A DNA stretch of 64,000 bases. Origin: Chitinophagales bacterium. Its GTDB lineage: Bacteria > Bacteroidota > Bacteroidia > Chitinophagales > Chitinophagaceae. The stretch lies in contig JAATGQ010000120.1 in the NCBI GenBank assembly GCA_015654595.1, positions 1-64,000 of the forward strand, in the 5' to 3' direction. This document shows, piece by piece, positions 21,319-31,022 of this stretch. The first letter of the stretch is position 1; each line of letters starts with the position of its first letter. The notes below the pieces were generated by a model. It ran no database searches, had not been told where the DNA came from, and saw nothing but the letters and a program-made list of their open reading frames with translations. The position numbers and the translations under genes were made by a program.

Positions 21319-21516
21319 AGCAAGAGAAATTAGCTTGTTTAAAGTTACCTTTTTATCGGGTTTGCCCGCCTAAATCACAAGATGCAAGAAAATAAAGGAT
21401 TACATATGGCCTTTTGGCTTTAACACGGTTATAACGTATACAGCTTAAACAGATTGGACCGCAGGGCTTCTTATATATGAGCTCGTTATTGAGCCCGAAA
21501 AATTAAAACAAGAGTT

Positions 21517-21825
21517 ATGAAAACGAAATTGACCATTCTCATCGCCGCCGGTTTATTCTTTGCCGTTGCTACGCAGGCGCAGACTCCTTACCGGGATCGC
21601 CGGGACATCAGGCATGACGGGATGGCTATTCGACATGACAACCGCGATATTCGTTTTGATCGTCACGATATGGCCCGGGATCGTTTTGAGGGCAATTACG
21701 GCGCATTGCGCCACGATAGAAGGGAGTTGGCCTATAACCGCGGTGAACGCCGTTTTGATCACCGTGAATTGAATCATGATCGTTATGATCTGCACCGTGA
21801 TCGGTATGAGCATAGCCATTTCTAA
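21517..21825 (+). CDS. Small secreted Arg/His/Asp-rich low-complexity protein
   Basis: Signal peptide MKTKLTILIAAGLFFAVATQAQ followed by repeated RHD/RDxR/HDRxxL units. Confidence 0.7.
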   Translation: MKTKLTILIAAGLFFAVATQAQTPYRDRRDIRHDGMAIRHDNRDIRFDRHDMARDRFEGNYGALRHDRRELAYNRGERRFDHRELNHDRYDLHRDRYEHSHF

Positions 21826-21864
21826 CCAACATATATTCAGGCCATCGGATGTTAACGGAAGCAA

Positions 21865-21894
21865 AAGGCCGGCCCTGTGAGAGGGGCCGGCCTT
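21865..21894. terminator. Bidirectional terminator between convergent genes
   Basis: AAGGCCGGCCC...GGGCCGGCCTT 11-bp perfect inverted repeat. Confidence 0.85.
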
Positions 21895-21919
21895 ACTTTT
21901 ATAACAAGGAGCTTGTGAT

Positions 21920-22792
21920 CTATTTCTTCAGCACTTTCGCCATGGTCGAGCCGATTTCAGCAGGAGTCTGTACGACGGTGATGCCGCATTCTGCCATGAT
22001 CTTCATCTTTGCCGCGGCTGTATCGTCTGCACCGCCGATGATAGCGCCGGCGTGACCCATTCTTCTTCCGGGAGGCGCTGTCTGGCCTGCGATAAAGCCA
22101 ACCACGGGTTTACGGTTGTTTTCTTTGATCCAGCGGGCTGCTTCGGCTTCCATGCTGCCGCCAATCTCACCGATCATAACGATACCTTCTGTTCCGGGGT
22201 CGTTCATCAGCAGTTCGACAGCCTCTTTCGTAGGCGTTCCGATGATGGGGTCGCCGCCGATACCAACAGCCGTAGAGATACCCAGACCGGCTTTTGCTAC
22301 CTGGTCAGCCGCTTCATAAGTCAGCGTACCGGATTTGGAAACGATACCGATCTTGCCAGGTTTGAATACGAAGCCGGGCATGATGCCGACTTTACATTCA
22401 CCGGCAGTGATAACGCCAGGACAGTTAGGTCCGATCAAACGGGTTGCCCGTCCCTGCAGATAATTCTTTGCTTTTACCATGTCCTGAACCGGGATACCTT
22501 CTGTGATACAAATTACCAGACCGATACCTGCTTCAGCTGCTTCCATGATCGCATCGGCCGCAAAAGCCGGCGGAACGAAGATGATAGACACATCAGCCTG
22601 CGTATCTTTTACCGCGTCGGCAACCGTATTGAATACGGGTCTTTCAAGGTGCTTGCTGCCACCTTTGCCTGGCGTTACTCCACCCACTACCTGGGTGCCG
22701 TACTCGATCATTTGCGTAGCGTGAAAAGTCCCTTCTGTACCTGTAAAGCCCTGGACGATGATTCTGGAATTCTTGTTAACTAAGATTGACAT
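21920..22792 (-). CDS. sucD: Succinate--CoA ligase subunit alpha
   Basis: [46 protein letters not shown] active-site region. Confidence 0.97.
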   Translation of the reverse strand: MSILVNKNSRIIVQGFTGTEGTFHATQMIEYGTQVVGGVTPGKGGSKHLERPVFNTVADAVKDTQADVSIIFVPPAFAADAIMEAAEAGIGLVICITEGIPVQDMVKAKNYLQGRATRLIGPNCPGVITAGECKVGIMPGFVFKPGKIGIVSKSGTLTYEAADQVAKAGLGISTAVGIGGDPIIGTPTKEAVELLMNDPGTEGIVMIGEIGGSMEAEAARWIKENNRKPVVGFIAGQTAPPGRRMGHAGAIIGGADDTAAAKMKIMAECGITVVQTPAEIGSTMAKVLKK

Positions 22793-22863
22793 GACATTAG
22801 ATTTGAATCAGTACTGCTGAACATTCGGTGGGCAAAAATAGGGGAAAAATGCTAAACCTCCCA

Positions 22864-23145
22864 TTACTTATTTTGTGGGTAGAAGACGATAGAAGCCTTT
22901 TCCAGCACGTTAGCATTCAAATAGAATGCCCACCAGTGCAGGGTTTGTATTCTTCTCCAGCGTCAGCTTTGTTTTCAATGCATAAAGAGTAATTATATAT
23001 GTATGAATGGGGAGGAGGGCAGGGTCCGCCATAACCCGGCGCCCCAAAGTCGGTCATGTTCTGGACGGATCCGGCTGTCGCCAGATTTTTAGCAGGATTA
23101 CCGGCATTGTCCGGAGCTGATATCGATAGGCTGTCCTGACCCCTG
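22864..23145 (-). pseudogene. Decayed C-terminal fragment of a PEBP (YbhB/YbcL, Raf-kinase-inhibitor-like) gene
   Basis: Minus-strand reading gives QDSLSISAPDNAGNPAKNLATAGSVQNMTDFGAPGYGGPCPPPHSYIY, then +1 frame TLYALKTKLTLEKNTNPALVGILF, then a third frame NANVLEKASIVFYPQNK-stop. Together these follow the PEBP GYGGPCPP...YALK...TPALVG order. Confidence 0.75.
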
Positions 23146-23152
23146 CCATGTT

Positions 23153-23962
23153 TTATTTTAACAACTCGTCCATGTCCCGGTTGTTGTCGATCTTGCCTTT
23201 TGCTTCCAGCATTCGCATATCTTTTGCATCCTGCAGGAATTCGGAAGCGAAGATGAAGTTGTTCAGCCGTTGGTTTTTACTAAAGATGATCTCCTTATTG
23301 CTGCCTTCCCATTCCTTTACGCCGTAATACATATACATGATATGATCTCCGATCTCCATTACGCTGTTCATATCATGCGTATTGACGACGGTGGTGATAT
23401 TGTATTCGACGGTGATCTCTTTGATCAGTTTGTCGATCAGCAGCGAGGTCTGCGGGTCAAGCCCGGAGTTGGGCTCGTCGCAAAAAAGATATTTTGGGTT
23501 GAGTACGATGGCCCGGGCGATGCCTACGCGCTTTTTCATTCCCCCGGAGATCTCTGCGGGGAATTTCTTATTGGCGTCTTTCAGGTTAACCCTGTCGAGG
23601 ACCTCGTTGACCCTCTTTAGCTTCTCCGGGTAAGAATTTTTTGTAAACATATCCAGCGGGAACATCACGTTTTGCTCCACGGTCATACTGTCGAACAGGG
23701 CGGAGCCCTGGAACAGCATGCCGATGCTTTGCCGCAGTTCCTTACGGTGTTCTGTATTCATCTCGCTGAAGTTCTGGCCGTCATAGATGATCTCGCCGCT
23801 GTCCGGTTCGAATAGTCCGACAAGGCATTTCATCATAACGGTCTTGCCGCTGCCGCTGGTGCCGATGATCAGATTGCATTTCCCGGTTTGGAAGACTGCG
23901 CTGACATCGTTGATCACCGTCTTGTCGCCAAATCCTTTCTTGATATGTTGTATTTCGATCAT
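23153..23962 (-). CDS. ABC transporter ATP-binding protein (MlaF-like)
   Basis: GTSGSGKTVMMKCLVGLFEPDSGEI, SGGMKKRVGIARAIVLNPKYLFCDEPNSGLDPQTS. Confidence 0.92.
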   Translation of the reverse strand: MIEIQHIKKGFGDKTVINDVSAVFQTGKCNLIIGTSGSGKTVMMKCLVGLFEPDSGEIIYDGQNFSEMNTEHRKELRQSIGMLFQGSALFDSMTVEQNVMFPLDMFTKNSYPEKLKRVNEVLDRVNLKDANKKFPAEISGGMKKRVGIARAIVLNPKYLFCDEPNSGLDPQTSLLIDKLIKEITVEYNITTVVNTHDMNSVMEIGDHIMYMYYGVKEWEGSNKEIIFSKNQRLNNFIFASEFLQDAKDMRMLEAKGKIDNNRDMDELLK

Positions 23963-23973
23963 GTGCTTGTCGG

Positions 23974-24711
23974 TTACAATAAGATTGATGAAAGCAGGTA
24001 GTCTGCAAATAATACCAGGACGCAGCTCACTACCACGGATTTTGTACTTGCCCGGCCGATCTCCAGCGCGCCGCCCTGAACATTATACCCATAGAATGCG
24101 GGTATGCTCGAGATGATGAACGCGAAGGTATAAGCCTTTGCCAGTGCAAAGAAGACGTTGTAGGGTTTGAAATACTGGTGCAGCCCCTTGTCGAAGGCGG
24201 CCGGCGACAATATTCCTGTCAGCGTACCCGCAACCCTGCCGCCCCAGATCCCGAGCACAGCCGAGATAACGATCAGCATCGGGATCACCACGATGGAGGC
24301 CATCAGTTTTGGCATGATCAGGTAAGACTTTGTATTGATGCCCATGATCTCCAACGCATCGATCTGCTCGCTGACCCGCATATTTCCCAGTTCGCTGGCG
24401 ATCTTACTGCCAACCACGCCGGCCAGCACGATACACACGAGGGTAGGAGAAAACTCCAGGATCACCGTGTCGCGGACGATCTGTGCGATGGTCGACAAAG
24501 GGATCAGCGGGCTGACCAGCTGATAGGCTGTCTGTAAGGTGGATACCGCACCCATAAAGATCGAGATGATCGCTACGATGCCAAGAGAGCCGATGCCGAT
24601 CTCCGAGCACTGGTGCATGAACTCCTTCCAATACATTTTGCCGTTCTCGGGCTTGGAGAACATTCCTTTCAAAGTGAGCAGATAGCGGCCGAATTCCGTA
24701 AAAAACTTCAT
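23974..24711 (-). CDS. ABC transporter permease (MlaE-like)
   Basis: MlaE motifs: GSKIASELGNMRVSEQIDALEIMGINTKSYLIMPKLMASIV. ORF extends to 24753; MKFFTEFG is the likelier start. Confidence 0.92.
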   Translation of the reverse strand: MKFFTEFGRYLLTLKGMFSKPENGKMYWKEFMHQCSEIGIGSLGIVAIISIFMGAVSTLQTAYQLVSPLIPLSTIAQIVRDTVILEFSPTLVCIVLAGVVGSKIASELGNMRVSEQIDALEIMGINTKSYLIMPKLMASIVVIPMLIVISAVLGIWGGRVAGTLTGILSPAAFDKGLHQYFKPYNVFFALAKAYTFAFIISSIPAFYGYNVQGGALEIGRASTKSVVVSCVLVLFADYLLSSILL

Positions 24712-24728
24712 TGTTGGAGGTTTTGTGG

Positions 24729-27065
24729 TTAACGCTTCGTCGTCCTTTTCCACCAGGGAGCCTTCCTGGATTCTTCGTCACTCTGTGCATTCTTGCACTT
24801 TATCTGCGCATCCACGATCGCCACCAGCGCCATATTATAAATATTGCGAACCGTACTTCCGAGCTGCAGTACGTGTACAGGTTTTTTCATTCCCAGCAGG
24901 ATAGGTCCGATCGCATCGGCGCCGCCGACTTCCTTTAACAGGTTGTAGGCGATATTACCCGCCGCCAGGTTGGGGAATACAAGGGTGTTTACTTCCTGGT
25001 CCACCAATTCGCTAAAAGGATAGTTTTCCTTGATCAGTTCGTTATTCAATGCGATGCTGCCCTGCATTTCACCATCTACGATCAGGGTTGGATCCTTTTG
25101 TTTGACAATCGCCCTTGCTTCGGCTACCAATCGTGCTTCCGGTGAATTGCTGGTGCCAAAGTTAGAATAACTCAGCATTGCAACCCGGGGTGTCAGGTTG
25201 AAATTCTGCACTTCGCGTGCCACGAGCAGCGTGATATCCGCCAGCTCTTCGGCAGTGGGGTTGAAGTTGACGGTCGTATCCGCGAGGAACAAAGGTCCGC
25301 GTTTGGTCAGCAGCAGATACATACCTGCGATCTTTTTTACGCCATCTTCTGTTCCGATCGCCTGTAGGGCGGGGCGGATCGTGTCCGGGTAGTTCTTGGT
25401 CAGCCCCGAGATCATCGCGTCGGCCTCGCCGGTCTCCACCATCATACAGCCAAAGTAGTTACGATCCCGCATGATCTTATAGGACTCATATTTGTTGAAG
25501 CCGCGGCGCTGGCGTTTTTCAAAGAATAACTCTCCAAAACGTTTGCGCTGCTCCTCGTATTCGTCTTCGTATGGATTGATGACCGGCATGCCGTCCAGAT
25601 CGATCTGGTTGGCAGCGGCGATCGCCCTGATCTTTCTTTCATCACCAAGCAGCATCGGATAGGCTACTCCTTCATCATAGAGCATCTGGGCTACTTTCAG
25701 GATCTTTAAGTTGTCGGCTTCGGCAAACACCAGGCGTTTTGGGTTTAGTCTTGCTTTGGTGCTCAACAACCGCATCAACTGGTTATCCAGCCCCAGACGA
25801 CGATTCAACTCGATACTATAGGCTTCCCAGTTGTCGATGTTCCGATGAGCGACGCCGCTTTCCATCGCGGCCTTGGCCACGGCAGGAGAGACTGTGGACA
25901 GTAATCTTGGGTCCAATGGCTTAGGAATGATGTAGGTCGGCCCGAACATCATGTTTTTCTCATTGTAGGCCATATTTACGATATCGGGCACGGGTGTCCG
26001 GGTCAGATCTGCCAGTGCTTTTACCGCGGCCAGCTTCATTTCTTCGTTGATCTGTGTTGCCCTTACATCCAGCGCTCCGCGGAAGATAAAGGGGAAACCC
26101 AGTACATTATTCACCTGGTTGGGGTAATCGCTGCGGCCTGTCGCCATAATGATATCCTCCCGGGCTGCGGTTGCCGCCTCATAGCTGATCTCTGGGTCTG
26201 GATTGGCCATCGCAAATACGATCGGGCGACGAGCCATACTCTTTACCATTTCGGGGGTGACGACATTCCCAACGCTCAAACCGACAAAGACATCCGCGTC
26301 TTTCATGGCTTTTTCCAGTGTCCAGTCACTTTTCTTGACGGCAAATTTCTGCTTTACTTCATCCAGATCGGTCCGGCCTTCGTGTAAAACGCCATCCTTG
26401 TCAAAAAGGGTGAAGTTCTCGTATTTGGCGCCCAGGGCTGCATAGAGCTTTACGCAAGCCATAGCTGCGGCGCCCGCGCCGTTGATGACAAAGCGGACCT
26501 TGTCGATCTTTTTCTTTTGCAGCTCCAGCGCGTTCAGCAAAGCTGCGCTGCTGATGATGGCCGTACCATGCTGGTCATCATGCATGACCGGGATCTTCAG
26601 CTGCCTCCGCAGCTCCTGTTCGATATAAAAACATTCGGGCGCCTTGATATCTTCGAGGTTGATGCCTCCGAAGGTTGGTTCCAGCGCCTTGACGATCTGT
26701 ACAAATTTAACCGGATCTTTCTCGTTGATCTCGATGTCGAATACGTCGATGTCGGCAAAGATCTTGAACAAGACGCCCTTTCCTTCCATCACTGGTTTGG
26801 AGGCTTCGGGTCCGATATCACCCAGGCCCAGTACTGCGGTTCCGTTGCTGATCACAGCAACCAGATTGCCTTTGGCCGTATACTTGTAGACTTCTTCGAC
26901 ATTTTTATTTATCTCCTTACAAGGTTCTGCTACACCAGGAGAATAAGCCAGGGAAAGATCTCTTTGCGTTTTTGCTTCCTTGGTCGGGATCACCTCGATC
27001 TTACCGGGGCGTCCTTTTGAATGATACTCAAGTGCTTGCTCTTTGCGAAGCTGATTTTTTTGCAT
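24729..27065 (-). CDS. maeB: NADP-dependent malic enzyme with C-terminal phosphotransacetylase-like domain
   Basis: [38 protein letters not shown]-terminal PTA-like domain ([23 protein letters not shown]). Confidence 0.95.
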   Translation of the reverse strand: MQKNQLRKEQALEYHSKGRPGKIEVIPTKEAKTQRDLSLAYSPGVAEPCKEINKNVEEVYKYTAKGNLVAVISNGTAVLGLGDIGPEASKPVMEGKGVLFKIFADIDVFDIEINEKDPVKFVQIVKALEPTFGGINLEDIKAPECFYIEQELRRQLKIPVMHDDQHGTAIISSAALLNALELQKKKIDKVRFVINGAGAAAMACVKLYAALGAKYENFTLFDKDGVLHEGRTDLDEVKQKFAVKKSDWTLEKAMKDADVFVGLSVGNVVTPEMVKSMARRPIVFAMANPDPEISYEAATAAREDIIMATGRSDYPNQVNNVLGFPFIFRGALDVRATQINEEMKLAAVKALADLTRTPVPDIVNMAYNEKNMMFGPTYIIPKPLDPRLLSTVSPAVAKAAMESGVAHRNIDNWEAYSIELNRRLGLDNQLMRLLSTKARLNPKRLVFAEADNLKILKVAQMLYDEGVAYPMLLGDERKIRAIAAANQIDLDGMPVINPYEDEYEEQRKRFGELFFEKRQRRGFNKYESYKIMRDRNYFGCMMVETGEADAMISGLTKNYPDTIRPALQAIGTEDGVKKIAGMYLLLTKRGPLFLADTTVNFNPTAEELADITLLVAREVQNFNLTPRVAMLSYSNFGTSNSPEARLVAEARAIVKQKDPTLIVDGEMQGSIALNNELIKENYPFSELVDQEVNTLVFPNLAAGNIAYNLLKEVGGADAIGPILLGMKKPVHVLQLGSTVRNIYNMALVAIVDAQIKCKNAQSDEESRKAPWWKRTTKR

Positions 27066-27227
27066 ACAGGATATTTATGGTCCGGTGTTTCGGCTGTCGG
27101 GCCGCGCCTTCCTGGCTTGCGGCTTTATCTGGCCGCTGCCGGACCCCACTAATTTCGACAGACCTGCTGGCCTATCGCGCTGCAAAATACGAAAATGCTT
27201 CCAAACCCTCTTTTACCCGATTTTAGC

Positions 27228-27256
27228 AAGTCCCGGCCATAAATTAGCCGGGACTT
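27228..27256. promoter_or_regulatory. Perfect inverted repeat in the divergent maeB / 27482 intergenic region
   Basis: AAGTCCCGGC-CATAAATTA-GCCGGGACTT, 10-bp perfect arms. Role unknown. Confidence 0.5.
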
Positions 27257-27481
27257 ATATCGGTCCTTTCGGGGCATACTGCCACAATGGAACTTAAATA
27301 GTCCCACTTAGTTTCCAAAAACGTCCAAATGGCTTTCTTAAACTGCAAAGGAAACGCAGAAACCCTTAGTACCTTACACCTGCTTACTCATCCTTTTATT
27401 TACTAGCTCCATTTAGCGTCCGTACTCCTGCATTCCGACTGCCGGCAATTATCTCAATTTTAATATACCAAACCACTTCCT

Positions 27482-28393
27482 ATGTTTCGTACACTGATTG
27501 CTGTCCTTGCTACGCTCAGTGCGTGGCCCTTCCTGGTTTCCGCCACACCCCTTGCTTCCGATTCCATTATTATCCATCAGTTTTCCCGAACTGCGTCTTC
27601 CGATTCATTATCAATCGCCAATGGGGGACAGTCGCAAACAAGTTCCGCCGGTCTCTGGGCCATCTATGAAAAAGAGATCACCGATACCTGTATGACCGTA
27701 GACGCCGCCATCCGGCAGCTCAAAGCGCGTACGGACCCTGGAGCACTGCAGACCGCGACAGATTCAATAGCGCTCATTCCGGTGCTCAACAGGCTTAACT
27801 TTCTCAATAACAGGTCTTATCGTCTGCATGCCGTTCTGGAAAACCTGCAGCGGCTCAAAAACAGCTCCGTGCGGTACCGGGTGGTGAATATATCGGGTGT
27901 AGAAGGGCGAACGGCCTACGACAAAACCACGGGTGAGATCGTGTTTTATGTGCTTGGCGCTGCCAGTTTTGTCCATGAGACGGCCCATGGCGGCCAGTTT
28001 GAAGACCGGAAAATCGCTTATCTGAGGACAACGGGGGCGCCTTTTGGAAATGACCTGCAAGATGAGATCGAGGCGTATTGCTGGCAGTTTGCCTTCGATC
28101 CCGGCTCCGTCCTGAACCTGCAGTCGACTTCCGTCGCCTTGACTTTTGCCGGGATCACCGAAGACTGGGTGAAGCACCTCCGTCTCCCCGACGGTTCGAT
28201 GCCGTATAGCGAGAAGGGGTCTGCTCAACTCGCCCGCAAGACCATCAGCGTCGATTCCCGCAGGAAACTGGTCATACGCGCCTATCGGTTTTTACCCCAG
28301 ATCAAGCAGCTGCCTGCGGGGTGGAAGATCACCAATGATCCCAATATTTACTATAAGGGGGCACCCGGATCGGAGACGGCGTCTACCCGTTGA
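27482..28393 (+). CDS. Secreted protein with HExxH motif (putative metallopeptidase)
   Basis: Signal peptide; ASFVHETAHGGQFEDRKIAYLR...DEIEAYCWQFAFDP (HETAH plus downstream Glu). Confidence 0.6.
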   Translation: MFRTLIAVLATLSAWPFLVSATPLASDSIIIHQFSRTASSDSLSIANGGQSQTSSAGLWAIYEKEITDTCMTVDAAIRQLKARTDPGALQTATDSIALIPVLNRLNFLNNRSYRLHAVLENLQRLKNSSVRYRVVNISGVEGRTAYDKTTGEIVFYVLGAASFVHETAHGGQFEDRKIAYLRTTGAPFGNDLQDEIEAYCWQFAFDPGSVLNLQSTSVALTFAGITEDWVKHLRLPDGSMPYSEKGSAQLARKTISVDSRRKLVIRAYRFLPQIKQLPAGWKITNDPNIYYKGAPGSETASTR

Positions 28394-29570
28394 ACACGAC
28401 ATGCGAGCCCAGCCAGGCCATCATACCGGCTCCGATCTCGATAGCAGATTCATCGATGTCGAAGGTGGGCGTATGCACGCCGGAAGTGATGCCCTTCTCT
28501 GCGTTCATCACCCCAAGCCGGTAGAAGCAGCCGGGTATCTGTCTTGTGTAGTAACCAAAGTCTTCCGCTCCCAGTCTTATCTCGGTTTCCTCTACGTGTT
28601 CGGCGCCCATGTAGGTCCGGGCTTCGGCGCGGGCGACCTGGTCGAGCGCTTCGTTGTTGTAGACCATCGGATAGCCCACGTCGATATGCAGATCGATCTC
28701 TGCGCCCATGCTATGAACCAGCTCTGTCGCCTGTTTGCGGATCAGCTCGTGTGCATGGAAACGCCATTGTTCATCAATCGCCCGGAAGGTACCCATCAAC
28801 TTGACTTCGCTTGGGATGACATTGGTGGTATGACCGCCTTGTACTGAAGTGATCGATAAGACCGAAGGAGACAAAGGATTGCGGTTGCGGCTGATGATCT
28901 GTTGTAAAGAAACGATCAGATGGGAGGCGACCAGGATAGTGTCTATGGTCAGGTGCGGCGCCGCGGCATGTCCGCCCTTACCCTTGATCGTAATATAGAT
29001 CTCGTCAGCGCTGGCCATGACCATGCCCCCGCGAAAACTGACCTGGCCTATCTGAAGACCCGGATGGACATGGAGCCCGAAAATGGCCTGGGGCACCGGG
29101 TTTTGTAATACGCCTTCTTTTATCATCAAACTGGCGCCTCCGGGATTCTTTTCTTCGCCAGGCTGGAAAATGAGTTTTACCGTTCCCTCCCATTCGTCCT
29201 TTAGCTCGTGGAGGATGCGCGCTGCACCTAAGAGTGCCGTTGTGTGGACGTCGTGGCCGCAGGCATGCATCACGCCATCCTTTGTGGATTTGTAAGATAC
29301 GTTGTTTTCTTCCTGTATTGGGAGGGCATCCATGTCAGCCCGCAGCGCGACGATCCGCCTGCCAGGGTTCTTTCCCTCGATTAAGCCAACCACACCGGTT
29401 CCAGCCATCACACTAAACGGGATGCCTGTTTCGGTCAATTGGCGCTGTACAAATTTTGAGGTTTCATACTCCTGGTAGGAAAGTTCAGGATGTGCGTGCA
29501 AATGATGTCTTATCGAAATAAAATCGGGAGCATATTTTTTCGCCAGCTGCTGTATCTTCTCTTTTAACAT
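28383..29570 (-). CDS. M20 family amidohydrolase (N-acyl amino acid hydrolase-like)
   Basis: IRHHLHAHPELSYQEYETSKFV, ALRADMDALPI, HACGHDVHTTALLGAA, FQPGEE. Confidence 0.94.
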   Translation of the reverse strand: MLKEKIQQLAKKYAPDFISIRHHLHAHPELSYQEYETSKFVQRQLTETGIPFSVMAGTGVVGLIEGKNPGRRIVALRADMDALPIQEENNVSYKSTKDGVMHACGHDVHTTALLGAARILHELKDEWEGTVKLIFQPGEEKNPGGASLMIKEGVLQNPVPQAIFGLHVHPGLQIGQVSFRGGMVMASADEIYITIKGKGGHAAAPHLTIDTILVASHLIVSLQQIISRNRNPLSPSVLSITSVQGGHTTNVIPSEVKLMGTFRAIDEQWRFHAHELIRKQATELVHSMGAEIDLHIDVGYPMVYNNEALDQVARAEARTYMGAEHVEETEIRLGAEDFGYYTRQIPGCFYRLGVMNAEKGITSGVHTPTFDIDESAIEIGAGMMAWLGSHVVFNG

Positions 29571-29590
29571 GGATATTGAGTCTGTTTATT

Positions 29591-30010
29591 TTAATTCACC
29601 TCTGACAACTTCAATTCTATCGTATCGTGTATCACATAAAGACCGTCGGGGAAGAGACCGGATAATTGCTTCTGAAAATCTTCCGCCTCTGCCTGCGTTT
29701 TGAAATTCCCTATCCTCAATTTATAATTGGGCGCCTGGTATAACAGGTATTGCTTTTGATCGGGATATTCCTGGTAGATCTTTGCTTTTGCGGCAAAAAC
29801 TTTATTCCGGTCGGGCGAGTTGATCACCTGTATCCTGAACCCGGGTACAAAACGGCGGCTATCTCTTGTCGTCTCTTCATTGATCTCTATCTGCCTATGT
29901 ACCAGCGAGTCTATCCGGGGATCTTTTGTTACGACCACTCCGGCAGTATCCGCCTGGGCATAAGTTCGCTGCGCGATTAACACCAGTACGATAAAGATTA
30001 TTTTATTCAT
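29591..30010 (-). CDS. SPOR domain-containing protein
   Basis: RFVPGFRIQVINSPDRNKVFAAKAKIYQEYPDQKQYLLYQAPNYKLRIGNFKTQAEAEDFQKQL. Confidence 0.85.
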   Translation of the reverse strand: MNKIIFIVLVLIAQRTYAQADTAGVVVTKDPRIDSLVHRQIEINEETTRDSRRFVPGFRIQVINSPDRNKVFAAKAKIYQEYPDQKQYLLYQAPNYKLRIGNFKTQAEAEDFQKQLSGLFPDGLYVIHDTIELKLSEVN

Positions 30011-30207
30011 GGGTCACTTTTTTGTTCAATTCGCAAACATCCGGCCAAACGGCTTTACGCTATCTCCCTCGTCGTCGGCGCCTTCCATTTCGGTAAACCG
30101 TTTCATTTTGAAGCACCTGATGGCTTGTTGCTCCTGCTGGTCCGCGCCGTTCTCGATCAACACCGCTGATCAGGCCACGCTGCTGCTAATGGCCCGAAGG
30201 CCCCAGG

Positions 30208-30921
30208 CTAATATCCGCTGCCTTCTGCGTTTTCTCCTTGCGCAATTGCAACGCTCGCACTGCAACCCAGCCTGTCGGCTCCCGAGTCTACCAACTGCCG
30301 GGCAAATTCATAGGTCCTTATCCCACCCGAGGCTTTGATCCTGATATCCGGGGGTAAGTGTTTACGCATCAACCGAACAGCCTCCAAGGTAGCTCCTTTC
30401 TCGGCATAACCGGTCGATGTTTTTAAAAAATCCACCCCCACTTCGCCATAGATCCGGCAACAATGGATGATCTCTTCGTCCGTCAACACGCCGCTCTCGA
30501 TGATCACCTTGATGATCCTGTCGGAGCCATGCGCAATATCGGTCAGTAACTCCATTTCTTCTTTTAGCGAGTCCCAATCTCCTTCCTTCAGGGAGGTCAG
30601 GTTGATAACCACATCGAGCTCGTCTGCTCCGTCGACAATCGCCTCTTCCGCCTCTGCCAGTTTTGCGGCTGTTGTAGAATAACCAAACGGGAAACCTATG
30701 ACCGTAGCCGTCTTTACCTTTGAGCCCGCAGCGTTCAAGCCTCCGGTCTGTTCTTCCGCCAACAGGGCCTCTTTTGCAAAGGCTACAAAGGGCGGCGGTA
30801 CGCACACTGCAGCGAAGCCATATTCTGCAGCCTCTTTACATATCTTGCCAATGTCTACGTGTGTCGCAGTAGGCTTCAGCAAAGTATGGTCGATATAGGA
30901 GGCTATTTTAATCACCGACAT
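30208..30921 (-). CDS. deoC: Deoxyribose-phosphate aldolase
   Basis: SYIDHTLLKPTAT, ADELDVVINLTSLKEGDW, VDFLKTSTGY, IKASGGIRTY. Confidence 0.96.
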   Translation of the reverse strand: MSVIKIASYIDHTLLKPTATHVDIGKICKEAAEYGFAAVCVPPPFVAFAKEALLAEEQTGGLNAAGSKVKTATVIGFPFGYSTTAAKLAEAEEAIVDGADELDVVINLTSLKEGDWDSLKEEMELLTDIAHGSDRIIKVIIESGVLTDEEIIHCCRIYGEVGVDFLKTSTGYAEKGATLEAVRLMRKHLPPDIRIKASGGIRTYEFARQLVDSGADRLGCSASVAIAQGENAEGSGY

Positions 30922-31022
30922 GTTTCTTTTTATTTACCGTTGATAAATATTCAAACCCTAAAATTAGGCCATTTAGGTAAATTGGAACCAATTTTTCACC
31001 TGACTTAAACTAACAAACACAC

